Origin: Ooceraea biroi
Lineage: Eukaryota > Arthropoda > Insecta > Hymenoptera > Formicidae
NCBI RefSeq assembly: GCF_003672135.1
Contig: NC_039515.1
Location: 2,418,001-2,482,000 of the forward strand
Length of the DNA: 64,000 nt
Direction: 5' to 3'
Shown here: piece after piece, positions 21,851 through 34,900 of the stretch
Numbering within the stretch: the first letter of the stretch is position 1
How the letters are laid out: each line of letters begins with the position of its first letter
Translations under genes and position numbers: made by a program
The notes under the pieces: generated by a model
What the model was told of the DNA's origin: nothing
Databases searched by the model: none
What the model saw: only the letters and a program-made list of their open reading frames with translations

Positions 21851-24800
21851 TCTGCATTACGCGCGCGCGCGCGTGTACGTACATACGTGAATATGCGTGT
21901 GGCGTGCGCCGACGACACCGCGTCGTCGGCGCGCCGCCCTCGGACGCGCCGAGGAGCGTCGAGGGGTGGCTTCGTCGCGGGATGGTTCGAGGAACCGAAA
22001 GGAGGTTACGAAATTCGAGAATCTCGGATTTTCATTGCTCTTTCGTGTAGAAAGTTGCGCCTTTTTCCGGCAATTTGTATTTTGCTTGTTCTTTTTTCTC
22101 TGCTTTTTTTTTCATGTTCAAAGCGAGTGAAGTATACACTGAAGGGTTGCTTTAAATATAAAGCGCGAGGAATTTCGATTGGAAACGAATAGACGTCGTA
22201 ATCGCGATGATCTCTTTCTGTTGTAGTTCGTATGATACATGCTTTCGTGTTATGTGTTCGCTTTTTCTGTACGCTCCGTTTTCTTTCCGGTACGATATTC
22301 CCTTCTGGCACTCGAAGGAATCTCGGAGCCAAGCGTACCGACCGTAGTTGACTTTGGACGACTCGCAGAACGCTGCCATTTCTCAGTTTGAATTTGAATT
22401 TCAACTTGAATATCGAACTTTGCATTTCTATTTTGAAATTAGTTCATATCTGGCTGAATGAGCGCGGAATGAACCCCTCTTCGTTTCCCTAGCAATTATA
22501 TGAAAAGATCTTAGCATGAAGGCGACATCAAAAAAGGTGCTACTTTTGCTAGCCAATTTTTGCCATAAATGTTTGCCAATTTTTTCACATTTGCCGTTTA
22601 AATCTCTTCAATAATCTCTTTTCAATATTTGACACATTTCCTCAAAGGTCTTCTCTATATTTCCATCTTTCTTTCATTCTTCTTCCTTTTATCATATCGA
22701 TATGACAAAGGAAAGCGAGAAGCGCGAGAATCGAACGAGAACGAGAATCTTTTCTACTTTCCATTTCGGCAAGCGCAAATTCGCGGTTTTCGACGTGGTT
22801 GTCATTCGCGTGACGTGGTTGTCATTCGCTACCCGGCAATCTTACAATTAATAGCAAGGAGGCAGGGAATGGCCAAATGACATCTGCATCGTGCCGGGGC
22901 AAACGGCGGTGCGAATATCGATCCTGTAGTCTCTCCGACCGCGAGGCCGGCTTGCTTTCGAGGTCACCAGGACTGACAGCCCGCAACCCTCACTCTCGAT
23001 CTCATTAATCCCTTTTGACTGTGCGTTGCATGGTCGTGCCAGTGGTCGTGCACGTATATCCGACCGCATTCAAATATGATATCCCGACGTCCTTGTGTCT
23101 CAACCTGACTGGCTCAAAGACGAGATGGCTGGTCTATTGAGACTTCTATTTTGCGTCAATGCGATCGCATCTATTGGAACAGAACTTTAAGGAAATCGGA
23201 AACCGTTACACGCAAATTTTCAGATTTTATTGGAAAAATGCGCATGCTTGGCAGTTTTGCTATAGTTATTCGAAATATCATAAAGGGACATTACAGTCCC
23301 ATCGCTTGGCAGTGTTACATGAAAACTCTTAAGCACTTCTGAATATCGGATTGCTAATTAAATTCGACTGTTGAAGCAAAATTTGAATGAATGATTGTCT
23401 TAATTTAATGATAATTTATCTATTGTATAGACGAATTCAATGTAGATCAATTTGATTACCGTTCCAGGAATAAGAGATCGAAGTTAAATGAGGAGGTCAA
23501 ACGATTTTAGCATAAGTTTAAGCATGTCTTCTTATGAAGTCCTTTGTTATATTTGGTTTGTATTGATTATAACAAACGGGTTGTCATAGAATGTTCAAGG
23601 CTGTTTGTGAAGGAATCAATATAATAGAAACGTCTTATCACGATTCTTAAGAAGATATCAAATCAAAACTAATAGGAAGGATTTTATCTCAATTTTTACT
23701 TCGATTTATATTGTATTTTTAATACAATATAAATTTAGACAATGAAGACTAAAAATATTATCTTCGTGAGATGAAATGTATGATATAATTGCAATTACGA
23801 GCAATTATAATTGTACATTTCATATAAATATGGCATACGTAGAACAACATACTGAAAAATGAATTATGCGCATTGGTTGGTGACCAGTCGTCGTGAGAAG
23901 AATTTTGGTGCACGAGTTATGCATACAACGCGAAGATCGTACGCAATGTGACGTATTATTAGAACTATTAGTTTGAATTCGCGACGCTATATGCTATTTT
24001 GACCCATTTACCGCGCAGTTCTCGTATGTTAAACGGATTTCATATTTTACAATGGAATTATACACGTACGTAATTATATTTCTTTTGCATTGAAATTTTG
24101 AATGAGAAAAGAAATCAAAATCTCAAATCAACTGCTTAATTAAATTAATTATTACTTAATTAAATTTCAATTTATTTTTAATATCGATATAAAGTTGATT
24201 GACGAAGATTTACCGAAACAAAACTCGCTCTTTAATCGCGCGAAACTTTTTATCTTAATTGTACTTAAAAGACTATATATTAAAGTCTCACGTTATCCAC
24301 AGGGAATATCGCTAATTACATGATAAGGACGATTCTTTTGTTTGTCCATCTCACATGGAATGTTGAAGGGATATTGGACTTGGTTAGATACAAGCGAACA
24401 ATCGTGTAATGTGATTCTCGCGTATGTTTTTTATTTATTGTCGTCATACGAGTACGTGCAAGGTTACATTTCATACGATATTATAAGAATCCGGGACTCG
24501 ATAATAACCACGCGAAGTATTTCGTTATCGCGTCGAGGTGATTATACAGTATTATTGAATGCCTTTCATTTTTTTATACGATGAATCAAGCATCTCACAT
24601 TGTGATTATTGATTTTCTCGGATTATTAAGCGATTAAGTGGCCAAAATAGATTGAAACGTCGTTATACTTGCACCTTCGTAAGAAATGCAATATAATCAA
24701 TACTGAAAGAAGATCGTATGCTCTCATACGCTTGCTGAAAACTTTATCGAAAGCTACACGGTTTTACAAAGAAAATTTCGTGCTTTCATAACGTAATCGG

Positions 24801-27800
24801 ATACTCCACATGTTCTTATTAATGAATATGCCATTTGCTTAGTTTCTCTTATCTGCGTCATACTATTTATAATGCAGCTATGAGGACCCCTGCAGAGCTC
24901 TTATCAGGTGACCTCGATTTTGAAACGAGGCAGACTTAAATCTTATCACAATTTACGAAAGTCAAAGACGCACGGAGGCGTAATCGTTTTATGGGAAAAT
25001 AACGGACAAACAACGTAACAAACAATGGTGGGATTAATTGCGGTTTCTTGTCTCATTTTATATTGTACATAGTCTCTTACTTTTCACAACGTGATGAATT
25101 AGTCGTGAAATCTCTAAAATCGATAAATTTTGGAGCTTCTCACGCTCGGAGTTTTAATAATTTTTTAAAAATATTTTGGAAAGGTAAGACTAATTTTACA
25201 GAAATCGCTAACTACTCAAACATTATTAATTAAGAGATTGTGGATCCTTTTTTTCTACAATATATATTTATTCATAGAGCAATGTATCATCTATGTATTA
25301 ATTTGATATTGATCTGGAAATTGATTTAGAAATATGTAGATATTTTTGTTCTACTTGATTCTACTTGGCGTGATGATTGAAACCATGTTGAACCCAAAAT
25401 TATGTAACTTATTGCATACTTTAGAATTTTAGTGGGACACTATGTAAACCCGAAATACTCACGCTCGCGATATTCAAGACGTTCTAATTTCGAGCCGTCT
25501 ATTAATTCCCAAATTACATTGCGTAAGTTGTGTGCGCGGACAAGAATCTTTATTCATTAATTAAATGTGCTTCGCGAGTACATCGGTCATGCGCGATGAC
25601 GATATATGTTTCAATGTATCTAATTAGCTCTCAAGGTGGAACGTATGCGGTGCATACGTAATTATCACAAAAACAATTTTATGCATGATGATAGTACGTA
25701 ATCACGAGCCAACTGATTTTTGCAGACCATCCTCGCTTTACAGCGACGATTACAACAATACAGGCAAATAGATAAAATTGGAATTTCGCTATTGCGGTTC
25801 GTTCCACGTTACCCGATAACGTAATTGACACACACTGCACGCGCCAAACTCCTCGTCATCGAGAATCCACGAGTTGCGTGTTCCACGTTCAGTCGCGCAG
25901 AAAATGATCGCTCAAATCGTTCGCAGCGAAAAAAATCAGTACACGCGGCCATCAGTGCACCAGACTTCATCAGATCGACTTCATCGATTGCCCAACACGA
26001 GCACCTCCTCGCTCCTCCGTGTCTACCAGTCTACCTACCAACGTGTCTACCACCTCCGAGCGGATCCGTGCACCACCTCCGGTTGAACCGCGGCGGCCGG
26101 GCTGTGGCTTATATCTGATCTTCCTGTAACGCAGTTTTGCGGTCATTTAAGCAGGTCGGGGACCCTGCGTGCGACGACGACGTGCCGTGGAACCACTTCT
26201 CCTCGTTCCCGACCTGCACCAGTTGCACCTCGGTGGCGAGTCGAGCCGCATTCGACGCGTCAGTGAGATCCGGACGGTGCTCGAGGTAACCCGGCTGATG
26301 GGAGAATAATCGTTCCTTCCGTTCATCGTGCGTCACGGTCTCTCGATTTCCGCAGCCGACCGCAGCAATCCCTTCGACCCTGAGTCGACTTTGCTCGCCG
26401 TTGCTGCTCGTTTTTGCGATTCTTCCTCGATGCACGCGCGGTTGCAAACTCCTTGGGACTGATCGGCAAACGTGCTCAAGACAGCCGTGTTTTTGTTCTC
26501 GCATCGGCCTGCTCGACGACAAGAGTCGTGCACGAGTTGCTGTGGGATTCAATCGAGAAACGCTCCAGCAACGGCGATTTTATAATTTTCACATATGTTA
26601 TTACTTAAGCAAAGTATAGACGCATATGTTGAGCAAAGTAGCGTCGCTACGCTAATCCTCATTGTTGTTATCTCTGTTTTTGAGTTCGGCTTTGTTTCGA
26701 AAATGACCTTTTTCTTTCATCCTCGAGAACGTTATCTGAATTTCAAACGTTGATCCCCCGAAAATCTATTTATCTTTGATGTGCGCACAACGGTGCTTTC
26801 AAGTCACGGCTTCAGCTTCAGTTGCGTCTGAAAGGTGATCACAAGCGGATTGAAACGCTGCCGTGCGGACTGACCAGCGTTCATCGAGGCAATTGTCATA
26901 GAGTTCGTCAAAGCAATTGTCATTTTCGCCTACACTCACGCGTTCGAGCTCCGGAAGGCACTCCTCATTGCGATTTAACAGCAGAGAGCGTTTTCCGCTT
27001 CCCTAGCTCGTTTACGGTAAAAACGCGTTCGAGACGTCAGTTTAGAGCCTACGACATTTAACGACTGATCGGAGACCAGATATAAAGAATATCGAGTGCA
27101 TTCGTAATTTACGGAAACATTCGCGTTCCTTGATAATAAACAGCGTGACTCACAAGCGATTAATAGCAGAAGCGTTCTTGTGCGTGACGCATTCAAGTTA
27201 CACATGCATAAGTGTGTCTCATTGAGTAGTTAAATAAAATTAATCAGCTTGGCATCGATGTACGTGTGCCAAGAAGAAGCGGCTATGGTCACGGTTTCTC
27301 ATGATCTATGATTACAGTAATTATTGGTAATTGTAGTAATTACGGCGCGATATACGCGATCGGCAAGAAATCTGCGCGAAAATACCGGCTTCTGATGACG
27401 GAAACACGATTTTTCCATCGCAGCGAAGTAGACGTCGCTCGGTGCTCGAAGAGAGTGTTCTCGGAGGGACAATGATCCGAATATGTTCACGTGAACGGCA
27501 GAGAGGATGATGCAGAAGAGGAACGGCGAACCCGATGAGGTCAGCGTGCATTTTCATAATCTGATTGAAGTGATTCGATTGGCGTGTCAAACTGACATCC
27601 GTCGAGAAAGAAAGACGGCGCGTCGTATAATGGTTTATTCGATTAACACGATTGAGGCGTTCGAGTGCAAACTTATTAAGTTGGAATTGAACGGACAACA
27701 AATTGCGTTCGGCCTCTTCATGTGAAAGTTAATCTTGAGCTTCCTTGCGGGTTATTCTCGAATACGCACCCGCGTTTTGATTTTGATTTGTTGCTTATCT

Positions 27801-28300
27801 TTAATACAAAATTTCCTACAAGATAGTAATATTAATTTTAATTAATAATGTTAGTCAATTAATTCCCTGCGAAGTTTGAGTTATTTATTTTCTTCTGAAT
27901 TTTCTGAATATTTTTGTTTCTAACAGAAAAATGAATTTTGCAGAATTTTATGTAACATTTTGCATTTGAATGCGATAGTGTCATTCATTACGATTAATTA
28001 CGAGAAATGTGTCAATCGGAGGTAACCCGAATTAATGATCTATTAATCTGTACATTGCCTAATGCGCTTTCTGTGATGCCTTACAGTGCAGCAAATCCTT
28101 TTCGTCAATCACGAGACCTCGTCCCTTTGGAACAAACAATTTCTTCCCGAGACGCATTTCCAATGTCATCGAAAGAAACGGAGATATTTTGCATAGATAG
28201 ACGACAGGGAGAGAGTAGATAAGCACGTGGAGAGAGAAGAGCTTCATTCTTCCACTGATAACGCATATATTATAACATATTTAAACGCACTTAAGCCCGC
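21851..28300. other. Intergenic or intronic, no coding exon seen
   Basis: Mostly AT-rich with a moderately GC-rich block at about 25800-27700. A 22-bp tandem duplication (GACGTGGTTGTCATTCGC core) occurs at about 22784-22830. Two AT-rich inverted repeats lie at 23705-23733 and 23771-23823. No ORF carries a recognisable domain. Confidence 0.45.
23771..23823. repeat. AT-rich hairpin
   Basis: The arms ATGAAATGTA...TATAATTGC and GCAATTATAATTGTACATTTCAT pair over about 20 bases with a few mismatches around an 8-base loop. A second perfect inverted repeat (TTTATATTGTATT and its complement, 23705-23733) is close upstream. These may be remnants of small AT-rich MITEs; no function was assigned. Confidence 0.5.
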
Positions 28301-28369
28301 ATAAAGTCGTTGATCGTTGATCGCATGGAGATAACGCATCGTTACGACACTTCGGATTGGAATCGGAGG

Positions 28370-28665
28370 AAATAAGGCATTACGATTACAAAGAGCGCGG
28401 AGGAAGAGAGGAGACGATGGAAGAGGAAGAGGAGAGAGCAGATGAGAGGAGAGGAGAGCGAAAGCTCAGGCCGGGACAGGAGAGAGGAGCGACGAGCAAC
28501 GAGCGCGGGAGCAAAACAAGAGAGACGAAATTAACCGACACGAGGAGGGGATAGAGAGAGATACTGAGGTCTCGTCTCTCCCGTATCAGCACCTAACATT
28601 CAGTCTCCTCGTGACGTTCGCGTGTTTGATCGTGCCGCTCGGTGTGTTATCAGACACCGTGCTCT

Positions 28666-28698
<33 letters not shown>

Positions 28699-28720
28699 TT
28701 TTCCCTTTCTCGTTTGTCTG
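28370..28720. promoter_or_regulatory. Purine tract then (CT)n in the aralar 5' region
   Basis: About 180 bases from 28370 are almost all purine (GAGA/GGA-rich) on the + strand, followed by a pyrimidine tract with (CT)n at about 28661-28692. GAGA-like runs are common in insect promoters. The position, 250-600 bases upstream of the proposed aralar ATG, suggests promoter or 5' untranslated sequence. ORFs drawn through it are low complexity and were not accepted. Confidence 0.4.
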
Positions 28721-28960
28721 TCCATCTGTCTGTCGGCCCGTCCATTCTGCACGGCACACGTGCATCGTGTACATTTGCGCGGGAAACTCCTGTGGGACAG
28801 GTCAGTCGTGTCAGTTGATTGCGCGAGAGTTTCCTCGCCGTGAAACGTGTAACGTCGCCCGATGTCATCGCCCCTGGTCGATCGCGATCGATAACGAAGA
28901 ACTGGGAATTTTTTGGTGTAACTCAGCAGTAGCAGCAGGAGCAGGAACATCAGCATCAGC

Positions 28961-31900
28961 ATGCCGAACACGAGAGTACGTGCGTCTGCGCCACGAAGAG
29001 CGCATTTCCTTGCCTGTTGCCGCGATAGGCGTGACCTCCAACGTTAAAGCATCTTACACAACGGCGCTGAATCGTGCACGAGGCGAGGAAGGCGCTCGTT
29101 TCCGCACGCATAATTTTATCACATCGCATTTGTATCACGCGCGCCGTGTACGGATTTCTTTAGCATTGCGTTAACGTTTTAGGGTGTTTTGCTTGATCTC
29201 TGAAATATCTCCGTTTACTATTAATGAAAGTGGGAAATGTAAGGAAGAAATTATTTAATTTCAAATAGCACGAGGTTGTCGTAATCTCGTTAAAATTGTT
29301 CTTCCCGCGATTTGAGAATATTATCTTGAACGTATGATATTCATTTCAATGGTCATGGAAGTTGAACACGATGGGAACGTGTTGACGTGTTGATTTTTGT
29401 TATATATGTATGTATGTATATAATAAGCTCTTGGCATCCGAAATTAGTCTCTATATCTCAGCCTCTGCCTGTAAAACTCGCTTTTTCCACGTTCCGGAAA
29501 TCCACTTATTCTCTGATAAACTTGCATTGAGTAGTTGATATATGTGCACTGCCAAACTGATTTAGCTAATTTAGCTGATTGTCCGTTCACGCCAATTGGT
29601 TTATTAAGATTTAACATAACATGTCATAATCATGTTCAAAAAGTATTTGCAGGTGAAGATTGTCCGTTATGTTTTTTATCATCATTAACCAGTCATTATC
29701 TTGTCATTATCACAATTGTTTGCGGACGTTTCGTGCTCGCGCCCTCGCGGTCGCAGCCGGCGCTCTGGTGATTACTATGGTGATGTAACTCATTTGACCA
29801 TGTCGCACGCCGGTCGCACGTTTGTAAGAACGTGCTGAAAATCTATCGCGGAACCGCGAACGTCACCCGAGATCGTTTCGTAGTTTCCTTTCTTGAGCAG
29901 CTGGGATGTATCCCAAACGCGCTGACAAATGTGACGAGAAAATTCGCAGGTGTGTAGCAACCTTTACACCCACCTTGACAAGCCGGATAAGCCTCTTTTC
30001 TTCGCTGACAGCGTTACGGTGAACACATTTCGATTTTCTCTCCCCGTGCAAGTTTTCCATATGCTCGCACCAGGTTGAGGGAGCAACTCTGTGTTACACA
30101 TGTGGTTGGTGTTCGCACCTCCCACTCGTTTCGCAGTGATCCATGATCACAAAGCTGTGATCAGGAAGCTCGGGCTAGGAAGCAAGCTGAGGTCTTGATT
30201 TTTTTATTATTAATAAATGCCTGTGTTATTAATTGTCGGCGCACGAAGCGGGGTTGGGAAGTTTCACAACGATATTTTCACCGTGTAAATTTCTTCTCGG
30301 ATGAATATGTAAATGTGTACCATATTATTTTTTTATATGCTCTTGAGATATTTAAACAGAAACAACGTTTAAACAGGAACAATGTCGTATCGCTCTTTAA
30401 CATTAAAAATCTGTGAATCAGGCAGACTAACTTTACAAATCATTGTTAATTCTTTAAAAAAGGATTCTTTTGCTTAATTTACGGGTTAAAAAAATCAATG
30501 AATAAAAGATGATTGTAATGTTAGTTCTGTCAATATGATTTCGATATGTATCTAGGTGTAACAAATTAATGAACAGTTCTTAATTTGCAATACTTCCAAA
30601 TTCTGTTTTATTAAGGTCTTGTAAATCATAACTTTTTCAAATTAAAGGCTCAAATTTTTAAGACTCTTTTAAGTAACTTTATTTTAATATTTCATATTTG
30701 TGAGATTTATGAGAAGCAATCATAAAATTTACTTAGAGTGTCACTCAGTTTTTATTGTGTCATGTTTTAGGGTTCTGGGTATCTAAAGCGTGCAAATACT
30801 GAACGCCTCCATGAAATTTTTAATCAGGTAAGCGAAAATAGATGAAATTTATGTTTTAATGATTTATTAATATAATAAACCGTACCAATTTATATTTTAA
30901 TTATTTATTATCAGTAGTCATAATTATAAATGTTATATGCTAATATACTAACGTTTAGATAAGTGTTGGATGATAATTGAGCATTTTTTCACAAAACTTT
31001 ACAGTACGCCACGCAAGAGAAAAATGGCGAGAGGTTCATGACCGCATCTGACTTCGTACGGAGTTACCTTGGCCTTTACACAGATGCCGACTACAATCCC
31101 GATTCTGTCAATTTACTTGCCGGTATCGTTGATACTAGCAAAGATGGGTAAGTCACGCATTAAATTCATCATTCAAAAGAGACATATGTGTCAAAATATT
31201 TATTCTGTGATTAAAATTCGTAAGAAACATACTTTATATGTTAATTATATTAATTTCTGTAGATTGAAAAACGTCTTATGAGTGAGTATTATATAACTGA
31301 ACTCTTAATTTTGTTTCGTTTCAGACTCATATCGTTCGCCGAATTTCAAGCGTTCGAAGGCCTGCTCTGTGTGCCAGACGCTCTGTACAGGACAGCTTTC
31401 CAGCTGTTTGACACTAATGGAAATGGAATGGTTGCATTTGGTAAGTTTTGCTACTGTCGTTCCTCTTTGAAAAGAAAGTGCGCGCGCTTTATATCAACTT
31501 GTACTTTCTAGACGAGTTCGTTGAGGTGATGCAGAAGACCGAACTACATCAGAAGATGCCTTTTAATATGGAAAGTAGCTTTATCAAGCTTTACTTCGGA
31601 AAGGACAAGAAGAGGCTGATTAGCTACGCCGAGTTCAGTCAGTTTTTGCACGTGAGTCTTTCGTACCATTGCATTGCGTCTGATTGCGGATTCGCTTGTT
31701 ACTCTTGCCAAGGAAACGAGCCATCTGTGACGTAACAAGTACGGCGATTATGAAATACGCGTATATCGCTATACGGTCTGCTTCATTTTTCATCGTAACT
31801 TTATGATACACAACTCGACTATCTCGAAAAATTGCGAGATAACGTCTCTTATCTCGAAACTTTTTAAATATTTTACTAAACTGAGCTGTGCACATATAAT

Positions 31901-34900
31901 GGTTGGAAATTTAATATACATGTCAGACCACACATATAAAATAGCAATACATATTTAAAAGTAAACGCACAATTATTATATTATATATTAGATTTTTAAA
32001 TATTTATAAAAATAATATCTGCAATATATAAAAATAGATAAGTGAGACTTAAAATGTTTGTTTCTAGGATTTTCACGAAGAATATGCAACGGAAGCCTTC
32101 AAAAAATTCGACAAGGATAGCGCAGGTTTCATTTCGGCATTAGACTTCAAAGACATCATGCTCAGTATTAAAAGTCATCTGCTTACTAAAGATGTAAAGG
32201 ATAATTTAGTTGCTGTAAGTACTTCTTACAAATTGCAGTTCAATATTAATTTCAATTAATTAATTAGTATAATATTCAAAACGTTGAAACGTTAAAAAAT
32301 CTGATCCATAGTTTGGCATATAAAATTTTATTTTTAATTATTACAGGCAGTTGGTGCCAGTCAAAGCGGTCGAAAAGTCAGTTTTCCATACTTCATGGCG
32401 TTCAACTCTCTTCTGAATAACATGGAACTTATCAAGCGTATCTATCTGAATGCAACCAATGGTCACAGATATCAAGAAGTCACCAAAGGTAATCTTAAAG
32501 AAAAACACAGAGATAACAAATATTAATTTATCGATTAGACAGTTTCCTCTTCCTCTTTTCTTCTTTCTTTCTTTCTTTCTTTCTCTTGTCAATGTAAGAA
32601 CATTATAATGTAACAGTTTTCTATTTCAATGCTTAAAATAAATTTATAGAATCAATTTTTATAGAGTCACTAAATGTTTTTATTCATTTCATTCACGTTA
32701 TTCAATCCTCTTTTACTGAACGGAGCAATTTCTTTTGCAGAGGAATTTCTCTATTCTGCACAAATGATGTCCCAGATAACCCCGTTGGAGGTAGACATCC
32801 TGTTTCACCTTTGCGACTTGCTTCATCAAACTGGGTGAGTAGTCTCAATTTGGACGTTGAAATGTGCACTTCTTGTTGGTTGATCGGGGGCTACGGATCG
32901 CGCGGAACAGGCGGATCGCTGCGAGGGCTGCGTCGAAAAGTTCCGATGTCGCTAATTAAAGAGCGATTCGCCTCCACGCGCCCTATAATCTCGATCGATC
33001 CGACAAGTACGAGGGGAGAGCGAGTCACGTAACGCTGCTGTTGCACCAGCAAGCACATCGTCATCATCCAAATGTCACGTGTGTCTCGTTACCGGGAACG
33101 AGGACCCGGCGACTACACCTACTATCGAAGCGAATCACTCCTCTAATCACCCTCCATGCCCACAGCGCTTAAACTTAACACTCACTACTCTCCAAGAACA
33201 CATATCCGAGCAACGTTCAGGCGAATACCTCCCATAAACTTGAAAACGTTTGTTTACGTGTTTACGCTGCCTGGATCAGACCTACGGAAGATGACGAGCG
33301 AGATTCGCGGCTTGGGTGCGTCTTTGTACTACAGACTAATCACGTGTCACATAATACGCGCATATCTCTCTACGACACCGTTTGCTCTCATCCACTTCTC
33401 CTCAGCGTTCCTCCTATCTCAGGACGGTGGTATAAGCGCAAATATTTGCACGCCGCGGACACACGCTAACGATCCCATTTACTTTTTTTCCCGCCGGTTA
33501 AGACGGTCTAAGGACACGCGACGTGGATCATATCGGCAGGGCTCTCCTGTAATCCTTAGTATTCTAACAGTACCATCGATGCCGATTCATCAATGTTTCT
33601 TTTTTTTTTCTTTAATGATTGTACTTGTATTTTTCTCTTTAACGCTTCGCGGATTAACGACACTTGCGATCCACGTAGCTGAGCTTGCGTTCCCTTGTAT
33701 TCCAGGAAGATTGTGTACAATGATCTCGTGGCAATTACACCCGAGCAGTATTTCAAGCAGATTACAAAGCGCGTCGCCGAGATTAAAGCGGTGTCGGTAA
33801 GTGTAATAATAGGGGGAAGAGAATCCTGGTAATTCAGTACGTTAATTAAACGTACGTCTCAAAGTTGGTGTAACGACGTGTTAGATAAATAATCTAATGT
33901 CGAGCACTGTTGCTTCACAGAGTCCGGATGAGCGTGGCGTTATTGTACAAATTCTTGAGAGTGGTTATCGGTTTGTTCTTGGTTCCATTGGTGGAGGTAC
34001 GTATGACAAAATTCCTTTTTTTTATTTATTTTTGAGAACTATCCTTTTCTCTCTCTTTATATTTTAGTAATTTGGTAATATAAATTTGTTACCAAAATAT
34101 AAAGTTTAAATATTTATTTAATATTATTAGAACTGTTAATTGATGATAAATAGCCGTCGTCAATTGCATTGATACGTTAGGGAACTAAAACGACGTGTCG
34201 TTACAGCTGTTGGTGCTACGGCTGTGTATCCTATCGACTTGGTGAAGACCAGGATGCAGAATCAGAGGACCGGATCCTTCATAGGCGAGTTAATGTACAG
34301 AAACAGCATTGATTGCTTGCAGAAGGTTGGAATCGAAAAGTCTCGTCGTGCAACACTCTCTGCATTGTTAATCATGAAGCTGGTATTTTGTGTTTGACAG
34401 GTGATCCGGCACGAAGGCTTCTTCGGTCTTTATCGAGGTCTGATGCCTCAGCTGATGGGAGTAGCCCCGGAGAAAGCTATCAAGCTTACGGTTAACGATT
34501 TCGTCCGGGACAAATTCATGGATAAGAATGGAAATCTACCGATGTACGGAGAAATTATGTCCGGCGCCTGTGTAAGTATTTTATATTTATCCACCCCTGA
34601 CGAGCTTATTGATTAGTTAATGTAAATGCTTCGATATATTTTTTCATAGGCTGGGGCGTCGCAAGTCATATTTACGAATCCGTTGGAGATCGTGAAGATT
34701 CGGCTACAGGTAGCCGGCGAGATCGCGGGGGGCTCAAAAGTCAGAGCGTGGGCTGTCGTTAAGGAGCTGGGTCTTTTCGGATTGTATAAAGTGCGTAATA
34801 ATATGATCTCTCTTTCTCTCTCTCTCTCTCTCTCATCCTTGATCGTCATTGTTGGCTATCATCTTCCCATCTGTCATCCGCAAGCCTTGCTGACGACAAT

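Noticed and set aside
26109..26552. 147-codon minus-strand ORF
   Set aside because: It begins with a TTG, has no ATG until well inside, and no recognisable domain; probably chance in a GC-richer block.
28611..29174. 187-residue + ORF across the aralar leader
   Set aside because: It starts in the (CT)n repeat, is low complexity, and overlaps the proposed aralar first exon in another frame.
33156..33800. 214-residue + ORF
   Set aside because: It lies mostly in an aralar intron and overlaps the exon at 33706-33796 out of frame; no motif.
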